Positions 57,062-64,000 of a DNA stretch of 64,000 nt are shown piece by piece; positions within the stretch are counted from its first letter, which is position 1, and every line of letters starts with the position of its first letter. Below the pieces are notes generated by a model. That model had not been told where the DNA came from. It was given only the letters and a program-made list of their open reading frames with translations, and ran no database searches. Location: assembly GCF_016592155.1 (NCBI RefSeq), contig NZ_AP024237.1:1922001-1986000 (forward strand), written 5' to 3'. This stretch comes from Mycobacterium heckeshornense. GTDB lineage: Bacteria > Actinomycetota > Actinomycetes > Mycobacteriales > Mycobacteriaceae. A program made the translations under genes and the position numbers.

Positions 57062-57993
57062 GTTTTTGTCTGCTCGCCAACCGGCCGCAGCACCTGCAGC
57101 GCGCCGGGCACCGCGAAGATCTGCACCGGCAGCGCGCAGATGTATTCGCCGTCGGCGTAGGCGTTGATGCCGGGCGACTCCACGTCGACGGAGCGGGCGC
57201 GCGCCGTGCTCACCTCGTCCAACTCGACGTGGGTGCCTTTGAACACGGTGGGAAACAACCGGACCAGCCGGGTTCGCGACGCCGAGTGCACCATCGTGAT
57301 GTCGAGCAGGCCGTCGGCGTGGTCGGCGTGCGGGCAGATGCGCATGCCGCCGCCGTAGCTGCGGGTATTGCCGAACGCCGCCAGCGTGAGGTCGGTGACG
57401 ATCTCGCGCTGGCCGTCGAGCATCAGCCGAAACGGCAGCAGCCGCAGCTGCGACAGCTCGGCGAGCATTGCCAGGTTGTAGCGCATGCGTCCGCGCGGCC
57501 AGCGCATTCGGTTGGCCCGGTCCGTGACCAGCGAATCGAAGCCCGCTGCCGCGACCGTGCCGAACCAGGTGGCGGTGCCCGCGCGGTCGCGGATCTGGCC
57601 CAGGTCAACGGTTTCCGTCCAGCCGTCGGCGACGACGTCCGCTGCACTCGCCGGGTCCTTGGGGATTCCGTATTCGCGGGCGTGGTCGTTGCCGGTTCCG
57701 GCTGGCACGATGCCCAGCGGAATGTCGTTGCCCGCCAACGCCTGTAGTGCCAGGCCGATCACCCCGTCGCCGCCGGCGACCACTACGGCGTCGGTGCCGC
57801 GGCCGAGGGCCGCATCGAGCAGGCGTCGTGCATGCGTGGCGTCGGTTCCGATGATCTCGACAACGTCGACGCCGCGCTTTTGCAAGCGGGCACTCGCTTG
57901 GTGGGCGGCATGCGGCGCGTTTCCGTGCCCCGACGCCGGATTGGTCAGCATGGTTACCTGGCCGATCTCGCGGCGGCGCAACGGCCCGGTCAC
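57058..57993 (-). CDS. Diacylglycerol kinase (Rv2252-like)
   Basis: A 311-residue lipid kinase of the DagK/sphingosine-kinase fold: NPASGHG and AGGDGVIG near 70-85, GTGNDHA. Rv2252 phosphorylates diacylglycerol and is linked to phosphatidylinositol mannoside synthesis. GTG start overlaps the FAD gene's stop by 4 bp, so the two are coupled. The first Thr of GGDGT is Val in GGDGVIG, as also seen in some relatives. Confidence 0.9.
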   Translation of the reverse strand: MTGPLRRREIGQVTMLTNPASGHGNAPHAAHQASARLQKRGVDVVEIIGTDATHARRLLDAALGRGTDAVVVAGGDGVIGLALQALAGNDIPLGIVPAGTGNDHAREYGIPKDPASAADVVADGWTETVDLGQIRDRAGTATWFGTVAAAGFDSLVTDRANRMRWPRGRMRYNLAMLAELSQLRLLPFRLMLDGQREIVTDLTLAAFGNTRSYGGGMRICPHADHADGLLDITMVHSASRTRLVRLFPTVFKGTHVELDEVSTARARSVDVESPGINAYADGEYICALPVQIFAVPGALQVLRPVGEQTKT

Positions 57994-59594
57994 GGAATCA
58001 GCTTGCCGGGGTTAAGGATTCCGGCCGGATCGAGCGCGGACTTGACGGCACGCAATATCTGCACGCCCAAGTCGCCGATCTCGTCACGCAGCCACGGCCG
58101 GTGATCGGCGCCGACGGCGTGGTGGTGGGTGATGGTGCCGCCGGTGGCCATGATCGCGTCGCAGGCGGCGGCCTTGGCGGCACGCCACTGCTCGATCGGG
58201 TTGCCGCGCTGGCCGGCAACGACCGTGAAATACAGCGATGCGCCGGTGGGATACACGTGCGAAATGTGGCATAACACCAGGGCCGGTGTGCCGGATTCGG
58301 CTAGCGCGACAGTCAGCGCATCGGTGACTGCGGCCTTCAGCGCGGCAATGTTGGACCAGTCGGTGGCGGTCTCCAAGGTCTCACACAACGCGCCCGCGGC
58401 CAGCAGCGAATCGCGCAGGTAGGGTGCGCTGAACCGGCCACGCTGCCAGGCCCGCGCCGGCTCTTCGCCCAGCGACGTGCCGCCGTGGGCTTGCAGTAGC
58501 GCCCGCGTCTCGGCGTGCCTGCTCTCGGCGTGGGCCGCGGTGCCCACGAACACCGTGATCGCCAGGCAGCCCCCGGTGATCTGCTGCTCGCCGATCGCCT
58601 CAGTGGTGGCGAGGTTGACCCCTGTCTCGGCCTCGTCGGAAAGCCGGATGACGGTCGGTCCGGTGCCGGTTTGGCTGACGGCGCGCAGGGCGTCGGCTCC
58701 CGTGGCGAAGTCCGGAAACGACCACGCCTCGTAGATACTGGCCTCAGGTATCCGGTGCACGCGCAGCCGCACCCGGGTGATGACACCAAACACGCCTTCC
58801 GAGCCGATCAACAACTCTCGCAGGTCCGGTCCGGCCGCCGACGCCGGGGCGCGGCCCAGCTCCAGCGCGCCCGCCGGAGTGATGACCCGCAGCCCGCGAA
58901 CCATGTCGTCGAAGCGCCCGTAGCCCGCCGAATCCTGACCCGACGAGCGGGTGGCCGCGAAGCCGCCGATGGTGGCGAACTCGAAGCTCTGCGGAAAATG
59001 CCCCAGCGAAAAGCCGTGCTCGCCGAGCAGGCTTTCGGCCTGCGGGCCGGTGACGCCGGCACCGAGCTCGGCCACGCCGGATACCTCGTCGAGCGCGTGC
59101 AACCGGTCGAAGCGGCGCAGATCCAGCGACACCACGGCGTCGAACCGGCCGCGAATCGGGTCGAGCCCGCCCACCACGCTGGTGCCACCGCCGAACGGGA
59201 CGACAGCGATGCCACGCTGCGAGCAATACCGCAGGATGGCCGCCACGTCGTCCTCCTTGCCGGGCAGCAGCACCGCGTCGGGAGCCTCCTGCACACCGGC
59301 GTCCTTGCGCCGCAGCAGATCCAGCGTGGACTTGCCGCCGGCGTGGAGCAGTCGGTCCCGGTCACCGACCCGGCAGAAATCCGGGCCGACGATGGCCGCC
59401 AGCGCGTCGTAATCGGCCTGCCCCAGCGCGCTCGAAGACAGCCGGACCCGGTCTGCGTCGAGCTCGGCCGCATCCGAATCCTGCACGCCCAGCGCCTGTT
59501 TCAGCAGTGACCGGATACTTTCCGACAGCGGTTTGGCTGCCGCCGGATCCCCCCACGCGTTCCATTTCATCGGCGGCAGGAGCTCCTCGGCCAT
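57990..59594 (-). CDS. FAD-linked oxidase, alkyl-DHAP synthase-like (Rv2251-like)
   Basis: A 534-residue FAD_binding_4 flavoprotein. PFGGGTSVVGGL binds FAD; the C terminus has GGTITHHHAVG with a His triplet (490-492), the motif of alkyl-dihydroxyacetone-phosphate synthase. The chain length also fits. The true substrate may be different. ATG at 59594 is used; MKWNAWGD, 8 residues in, is an alternative. 17 bp separate it from the divergent TetR gene. Confidence 0.88.
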   Translation of the reverse strand: MAEELLPPMKWNAWGDPAAAKPLSESIRSLLKQALGVQDSDAAELDADRVRLSSSALGQADYDALAAIVGPDFCRVGDRDRLLHAGGKSTLDLLRRKDAGVQEAPDAVLLPGKEDDVAAILRYCSQRGIAVVPFGGGTSVVGGLDPIRGRFDAVVSLDLRRFDRLHALDEVSGVAELGAGVTGPQAESLLGEHGFSLGHFPQSFEFATIGGFAATRSSGQDSAGYGRFDDMVRGLRVITPAGALELGRAPASAAGPDLRELLIGSEGVFGVITRVRLRVHRIPEASIYEAWSFPDFATGADALRAVSQTGTGPTVIRLSDEAETGVNLATTEAIGEQQITGGCLAITVFVGTAAHAESRHAETRALLQAHGGTSLGEEPARAWQRGRFSAPYLRDSLLAAGALCETLETATDWSNIAALKAAVTDALTVALAESGTPALVLCHISHVYPTGASLYFTVVAGQRGNPIEQWRAAKAAACDAIMATGGTITHHHAVGADHRPWLRDEIGDLGVQILRAVKSALDPAGILNPGKLIP

Positions 59595-59611
59595 GCGTTA
59601 CAGTATTACAT
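59595..59611. promoter_or_regulatory. 17-bp divergent promoter with overlapping -10 elements
   Basis: The whole gap between the flavoprotein and TetR starts is 17 bp. TACAGT (59599-59604) is 7 bp before the TetR ATG; TACTGT on the other strand, at the same place, is 5 bp before the flavoprotein ATG. Confidence 0.5.
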
Positions 59612-60178
59612 ATGCCGTCAATCAGTAATGCCCCGGAAACCGGGGACAAGATCCTTCGGGCCGCGGCCAGCTGCGTGCGCGATTTCGGGGTGGAGCGGGT
59701 GACCCTGGCCGAAATCGCGCGCCGGGCCGGGGTGAGCCGACCGACGGTCTACCGTCGCTGGCCCGACACCCGGTCCATCCTGGCCGCGCTGTTGACCCGC
59801 CACATCACCGCCGCGGCACGCGACGTTCCGGCGCGCGGCCACGGTCGTGAGGCACTCGTCGAGCGGATCGTGGCAGTTGCCGAACGGTTGCGGCGCGACA
59901 AGCTCGTCATGGCCGTGCTGCGCTCGGAGTTGGCGATGGTCTACATCACCGAGCGGCTGGGCACCAGCCAGCAGCTGCTCATCGACGCCTTGGCCGACGA
60001 ACTGCGCGCCGCGCAGCGCCATGGCAGCGTGCGCTCCGGTGACCCTCGTCGGCTCGCCGCGATGGTCTTGCTGATCACCCAGTCCACGATCCAGTCCGCG
60101 CGGATCGTCCGGCCGATCCTGAACGCCGACGCGCTCAGCGCCGAGCTGGCCTACTCGCTGAACGGATACCTGTCCTGA
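59612..60178 (+). CDS. TetR-family regulator (Rv2250c-like)
   Basis: A 188-residue regulator: helix-turn-helix TLAEIARRAGVSRPTVYRRWPD (about 30-52), then a helical ligand domain. Divergent from the flavoprotein gene and followed directly by glpD (TGATG overlap at 60176-60180), so it likely regulates this glycerolipid group and itself. ATG at 59612 was chosen by the -10 and conserved HTH distance. Confidence 0.9.
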   Translation: MPSISNAPETGDKILRAAASCVRDFGVERVTLAEIARRAGVSRPTVYRRWPDTRSILAALLTRHITAAARDVPARGHGREALVERIVAVAERLRRDKLVMAVLRSELAMVYITERLGTSQQLLIDALADELRAAQRHGSVRSGDPRRLAAMVLLITQSTIQSARIVRPILNADALSAELAYSLNGYLS

Positions 60179-61712
60179 TGCCCGTCGCTCTCAATGCGAC
60201 CCGCCGCACCGCCGACCTGCAGGCGCTGGCCGATGGCGCGCCGGTGGACGTCATCGTCATCGGCGGCGGCATCACCGGCGCCGGCATCGCCCTGGACGCC
60301 GCGGCGCGGGGGGCTGCGGGTGGCGCTGGTAGAAAAGCATGATCTGGCGTTCGGCACCAGTCGGTGGAGTTCCAAGTTGGTGCACGGTGGCCTGCGCTAC
60401 CTGGCGAGCGGCGATGTCGGTATCGCCCGCCGCAGCGCAATCGAACGCGGAATCTTGATGACGCGCAACGCACCCCACCTGGTTCGGGCGATGCCCCAGC
60501 TGGTGCCGCTGCTGCCGACGATGGGGCGTGCCGAGCGGGCGCTGGTGCGCACCGGGTTTCTGGCCGGTGACGTGTTGCGCAGGCTGGCGGGCACGCCGGG
60601 ATCCGTGTTGCCGCGCTCGCGCCGAATGTCGGCCCAGCGTGTTGTCGACCTGGCGCCGACCGTGCGGCGCGACGGGCTCGACGGCGGTCTGCTGGCCTAC
60701 GACGGGCAACTCGTCGACGACGCCCGACTGGTCACCGCGGTCGCGCGGACCGCGGCACAGTACGGGGCCCGGATTCTCACCTATGTGGCCGCATCGCAGG
60801 CCACCGGCACCTCGGTGAGGTTGACCGACCAGCGCTCCAGCGGATCCTTCGACGTCTGCGCGCGTGCCGTCATCAACGCGACAGGGGTGTGGGCGGCCGA
60901 CATCGACCCGTCGTTGCGGTTGCGGCCCAGCCGCGGCACCCATCTCGTCTTCGACTCCGCCGCCTTCGGCAATCCGACTGCGGCACTGACCATTCCGATA
61001 CCCGGCGAACTCAACCGCTTCGTGTTCGCGATGCCCGAGCAGCTGGGCCGGGTCTACCTTGGCCTGACCGACGAAGACGCGCCCGGCCCGATTCCCGATG
61101 TGCCGCAACCGGCTTCGGACGAAATCAACTTCCTGCTCGACACGGTGAACACTGCCCTGAGCACTGCGCTGGGGCCCCCCCGACGTCATCGGCTCCTATG
61201 CCGGCCTGCGGCCGCTGGTCGACACCGGGGCGGGACGCACCGCCGATGTCTCGCGCGACCACGCGGTCGTCGAGTCGCCTTCCGGTGTCATCAGCGTGAT
61301 CGGCGGCAAGCTCACCGAATACCGGTATATGGCGCAGGACGTCCTCGATCGTGCGATCCGGTTGCGCGGTCTGGTTGCCGGCGCGTGTCGCACGCGCAAC
61401 CTGCCGCTGGTCGGTGCTCCGGCCAACCCGGGATCGACGGCCCGGCCGGTTACCGGGCTGCCGGCGTCGTTGGTCGCGCGCTACGGGGCAGAGGCGCCCA
61501 GTGTCCTCGCCGCCGCGACCTGCGAGCGTCCCACCGGCCCGGTAGCCGACGGCATCGACGTGATCCGCGCGGAGTTCGAATACGCGGTGACGCACGAAGG
61601 TGCCCTGACCGTCGACGACATCGTCGATCGCCGGACTCGCATCGGCCTGGTTCCGGCCGACCGGGAGCGAGTTGTCGACGTGGCGAAGGAGTTCGTGGCG
61701 TCGTTGGGCTAG
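60178..61712 (+). pseudogene. glpD: Glycerol-3-phosphate dehydrogenase (GlpD), two homopolymer frameshifts
   Basis: An FAD enzyme that oxidises glycerol 3-phosphate to DHAP at the membrane. The ATG at 60178 opens MPVALNATRRTADLQALADG and the FAD motif IGGGITGAG, but a G6 run (60308-60313) has one base too many and the frame ends soon after. The next segment, GLRVALVEKHDLAFGTSRWSSKLVHGG..., runs to a C7 run (61175-61181), again one base too many; then DVIGSYAGLRPLVDTG... continues to the TAG at 61712. Removing one base in each run gives a single frame of exactly 510 residues. Either a real (possibly reversible) inactivation or two sequencing errors. Confidence 0.9.
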
Positions 61713-61726
61713 CCAGGACAAAAACA

Positions 61727-61754
61727 ACAGTTGCTACTATATGGTAGTAACTGT
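61727..61754. promoter_or_regulatory. Operator-like 28-bp inverted repeat
   Basis: ACAGTTGCTAC (61727-61737), TATATG spacer, GTAGTAACTGT (61744-61754): an 11-bp inverted repeat with one mismatch, 27 bp upstream of the monooxygenase ATG. Suits a TetR- or MarR-type repressor. Confidence 0.6.
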
Positions 61755-61780
61755 CACTTTATGCCCAGGCGAGGTGAGCG

Positions 61781-63394
61781 ATGCCGACTGTCACGCGTGT
61801 TCCTGTACTCATCGTCGGCGCCGGCGCAGCCGGGCTGGCCACGTCGGCGCTGCTGGCCAAGCACGGCGTCCGCTCGCTGCTGGTGGAAAAGCGGCGTGAG
61901 ATCTTCATCTACCCGAAAGCCCGCAACCTGAGTTTCCGCAGCCTGGAGATCCTGCGCGGCCTGGGCCTCGGGGACGAGGTGCACGCGGTGGCCGAGCATG
62001 TTTCGGACATGGTGGCCAAGCCGACACTGAACAGCCCGGAGGAACACAAGGCTATGGACCTGGACGCTATCTTCGGCGGCCTTGCGCACCTGAGCCCGGA
62101 GCCGCCCGCCCAGTACTGCCCGCAGAGCCGGCTTGAGCCGATTCTGCTGGCCGACAGTCGCCGGCATGGCAACGAAGTTCGCTACCGCACCGAATTGTCG
62201 TCGTTCGAGCAAGACGACACGGGCGTCACGGCGATCCTGCGTGATGTGGCCTCTGGCGAGTCGCAGACTGTGCGCGCCGACTATCTCGTCGCGGCCGACG
62301 GTGTGCACAGCCCGGTCCGCGAGTCGCTGGGAGTCGCAACGTCGGGGTATGGGGCGCTGCCCATCTTCGTCGTCTTCATCTACTTTCGGGCACCGTGGCG
62401 GCAGTTTGTCCCGCATCTCGGCGACGGCGATGCCGTGCAAGTCCAAAACCCTCACGTCGAGGGGATATTCGTGGTCGCCCAGGGCGATCTCGGCGTGTTC
62501 ATGACGACCTACTTTCCCGACAAGGGCGAGACGGCGGAGCAGTTCACTCCGCAGCGCTGTGCCGAGATCCTGACCAAGGCGATCGGCCAGCAGATCGACA
62601 CAGAGATCGTCGACGTCGCCGCCTGGCAGCCCTACGAGCGGGTGGCCAACCAATTCCACTGCGGGCGAGTCTTTCTCGTCGGCGACGCTGCACACACCAT
62701 GCCGCCGTTCAAGGCGGGGGGAGCCAACGCGGCGATTCAGAGCGCACACAACTTGGCGTGGAAGCTCGCCGCCGTCTTGAACGGCACCGCCGGGCCGGCG
62801 TTGTTGACAACCTACGACGCCGAAAGGCGCCCGGTCGGGCGGTTTTCGGCCCGCCAGTCGCTGACCGGACCGGCTTTGGAGTTCCTGAAGTTGGACGACA
62901 ACAGGCCGCAGTTGCCGCCGGAGGAGGAAGCGCCGATGTTCGCGCTGCTCGTCGGGTACCAATACCGCTCAGCCGCAGTGATTTTCGACGAGAAGGCACC
63001 GGCGAACCCGGATGACGTGCTGGTGGTGGACGAGCTTCGCGGGCAGCCCGGCACCCGGGTGCCGCATGCCTGGGTGTATCGCGATGGCCAGCAGGTTTCC
63101 ACCCTGGACCTGCTCGCTTCTGGGTTCACTCTGTTCATCGGGAATGACGGTGCCCCATGGGCCGACGCCGCAGACCGGGCGTCGGAAGCGACAGGCGTCC
63201 CAATAAGCGTGCAGCGCATCGGAACTGAAGTCGACGTCGACGGCACCTGGGCAGCCGTCACGGGACTTGCGCCCGACGGTGCGTTGTTGGTGCGCCCGGA
63301 CGATTTCGTCGGGTGGCGGGCTGAGAGGCTCCCCACCGACCCCACGAACGAACTTCGCACGGTGATGTACCAGATCCTCGGTCGCATCCCGTGA
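61781..63394 (+). CDS. FAD-dependent aromatic monooxygenase (PheA/TfdB type)
   Basis: A 537-residue flavoprotein monooxygenase: GxGxxG at 13-18 (GAGAAG), the DG motif in VAADGVHSPVR, the GD motif in VFLVGDAAHTMPP, and a C-terminal thioredoxin-like domain typical of phenol or polyketide hydroxylases. Substrate unknown. ATG at 61781 (GAGGTGAG before it). A 28-bp palindrome lies just upstream. Confidence 0.9.
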   Translation: MPTVTRVPVLIVGAGAAGLATSALLAKHGVRSLLVEKRREIFIYPKARNLSFRSLEILRGLGLGDEVHAVAEHVSDMVAKPTLNSPEEHKAMDLDAIFGGLAHLSPEPPAQYCPQSRLEPILLADSRRHGNEVRYRTELSSFEQDDTGVTAILRDVASGESQTVRADYLVAADGVHSPVRESLGVATSGYGALPIFVVFIYFRAPWRQFVPHLGDGDAVQVQNPHVEGIFVVAQGDLGVFMTTYFPDKGETAEQFTPQRCAEILTKAIGQQIDTEIVDVAAWQPYERVANQFHCGRVFLVGDAAHTMPPFKAGGANAAIQSAHNLAWKLAAVLNGTAGPALLTTYDAERRPVGRFSARQSLTGPALEFLKLDDNRPQLPPEEEAPMFALLVGYQYRSAAVIFDEKAPANPDDVLVVDELRGQPGTRVPHAWVYRDGQQVSTLDLLASGFTLFIGNDGAPWADAADRASEATGVPISVQRIGTEVDVDGTWAAVTGLAPDGALLVRPDDFVGWRAERLPTDPTNELRTVMYQILGRIP

Positions 63395-63417
63395 GCGAGT
63401 CGACTGCCCCGCCGCAA

Positions 63418-63449
63418 AAGCCGCCAATTCACAAAAGAATTGGCGGCTT
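63418..63449. terminator. Bidirectional hairpin terminator
   Basis: AAGCCGCCAATTC, loop ACAAAA, GAATTGGCGGCTT: a perfect 13-bp stem between the monooxygenase and accD6, which converge. On the accD6 strand it is followed by a short T run. Confidence 0.85.
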
Positions 63450-63470
63450 CTGCGTCTGTCCGCGCTATCC

Positions 63471-64000
63471 CTACAGCGGGATGTTCTTGTGGCGGCCGCG
63501 GCGCGCCGGCGCTTCAGCCAGCGCCTCGGTCAGCTTGCTGCGGGTGTGCGCGGGGTCGATCTTTTCGTCAACCACGCCGATATCGATGGCGCTGTCGACC
63601 CCGCCGGCGATGCGCTCGTGCTCGGCCGCCAGCTGATCGTGCAAGGCCTCGCGTTCGTGCTCCGGCGCGGCAGCCAGCTTCTTGCGGTGCAAGATCCCGA
63701 CAGCTGCCTTGGCGCCCATCACCGCGACCTCGGCGTCGGGCCACGCGAACACCTTGGTGGCGCCCAGCGAGCGGGAGTTCATCGCAATGTAAGCCCCGCC
63801 GTAGATCTTTCGGGTCACCAGCGTTACCCGAGGGACCGTGCACTCGCCGAACGCGTGCAACAGTTTGGCGCCGCGGCGCACCACGCCGCCCCACTCTTCC
63901 CCGACACCGGGCAGATATCCCGGCACGTCGACCACACAGATCAGCGGAATCCCGAAGGCATCGCACAACCGCACGAAACGCGCTGCCTTCTCGGCACTTT
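63471..64000 (-). CDS. accD6: Acyl-CoA carboxylase beta subunit AccD6, C-terminal part
   Basis: The carboxyltransferase that makes malonyl-CoA for fatty acid and mycolate synthesis; usually last gene of fabD-acpM-kasA-kasB-accD6. The visible 176 residues match AccD6 as recalled: EKAARFVRLCDAFGIPL, DVPGYLPGVGEEWGGVVRRGAKLL, YGGAYIAMNSRSLGATKVFAWP and the C terminus RRGRHKNIPL. The 5' part lies beyond base 64000. Confidence 0.96.
   Translation of the reverse strand, partial: SAEKAARFVRLCDAFGIPLICVVDVPGYLPGVGEEWGGVVRRGAKLLHAFGECTVPRVTLVTRKIYGGAYIAMNSRSLGATKVFAWPDAEVAVMGAKAAVGILHRKKLAAAPEHEREALHDQLAAEHERIAGGVDSAIDIGVVDEKIDPAHTRSKLTEALAEAPARRGRHKNIPL

Overview
The window is chromosomal DNA of a Mycobacterium, most likely a slow-growing non-tuberculous species. 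The evidence is gene order and protein sequence. From left to right it follows, in inverted orientation, the recalled M. tuberculosis order from era (Rv2364c) to accD6 (Rv2247): era, amiA2, recO, uppS, Rv2360c, zur, smtB, glyS, then Rv2345, dgt, dnaG, Rv2342 and tRNA-Asn, then Rv2327-Rv2325c, uspCBA, Rv2315c-Rv2313c, Rv2298, Rv2287, cyp124, Rv2264c-Rv2263, Rv2260-Rv2259, Rv2257c-Rv2256c, Rv2252-Rv2249c and accD6. It is not M. tuberculosis itself: several blocks recalled from that genome (PE/PPE genes, IS6110) are absent and other genes fill the gaps. The DNA is GC-rich throughout, with the very high coding density typical of the genus. No rRNA, CRISPR array, intact insertion sequence or prophage was seen.

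Layout. 1-7021: housekeeping block (Era GTPase, secreted DUF732 protein, amidase, RecO, decaprenyl diphosphate synthase, the zinc sensors SmtB and Zur with their operator, glycyl-tRNA synthetase). 7035-13378: TPM-domain membrane protein, dGTPase, a divergent SodC-like lipoprotein, primase, a small membrane protein and tRNA-Asn. 13454-18365: accessory block with an acyl-CoA oxidase-like enzyme and an Rv1747-like FHA-ABC protein whose ATPase and FHA signatures are eroded. 18469-30154: MarR regulator, ECF-type transporter (fused S/A/A' protein plus EcfT), a DUF222/HNH protein with a LexA box, the UspABC sugar importer, a TldD/TldE pair and an AhpD-like protein. 30256-36692: small genes, tRNA-CAT, degraded genes, aldo-keto reductase, SDR, SRPBCC protein, second DUF222/HNH protein, DUF2237 protein and a lipoprotein. 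36828-42725: Na+/H+ antiporter, a P450, and a divergent three-gene operon made of an intact M24 metallopeptidase, a metal-ligand-depleted M24 paralogue and a VOC protein. 42722-48836: PknD-like kinase with a six-repeat NHL propeller, cutinase, cyp124, a PD-(D/E)XK-like protein and an orphan MmpS-like protein. 49041-57061: DapB-like reductase, Hsp70-like membrane protein, SDR, SHOCT protein, mscR plus a metallo-beta-lactamase protein, serine hydrolase and DUF3145 protein. 57058-64000: a glycerolipid neighbourhood (diacylglycerol kinase, alkyl-DHAP-synthase-like flavoprotein, TetR, glpD broken by two homopolymer indels), an FAD monooxygenase with a palindromic operator, and the 3' end of accD6 with a perfect hairpin terminator.

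The observations most worth following are: (1) the FHA-ABC protein that keeps its membrane domain and Walker B but has lost Walker A, the signature and the H-loop; (2) the translationally coupled active/inactive M24 pair with a VOC protein, divergent from a P450; (3) glpD with single-base insertions in a G6 and a C7 tract, reminiscent of the homopolymer phase variation reported for glpK; and (4) several very short divergent intergenic regions with apparently leaderless promoters and palindromes. Start codons were chosen by conservation, Shine-Dalgarno sequence or leaderless -10 spacing, as stated in each entry. Comparisons with named M. tuberculosis genes come from memory, not from a search.
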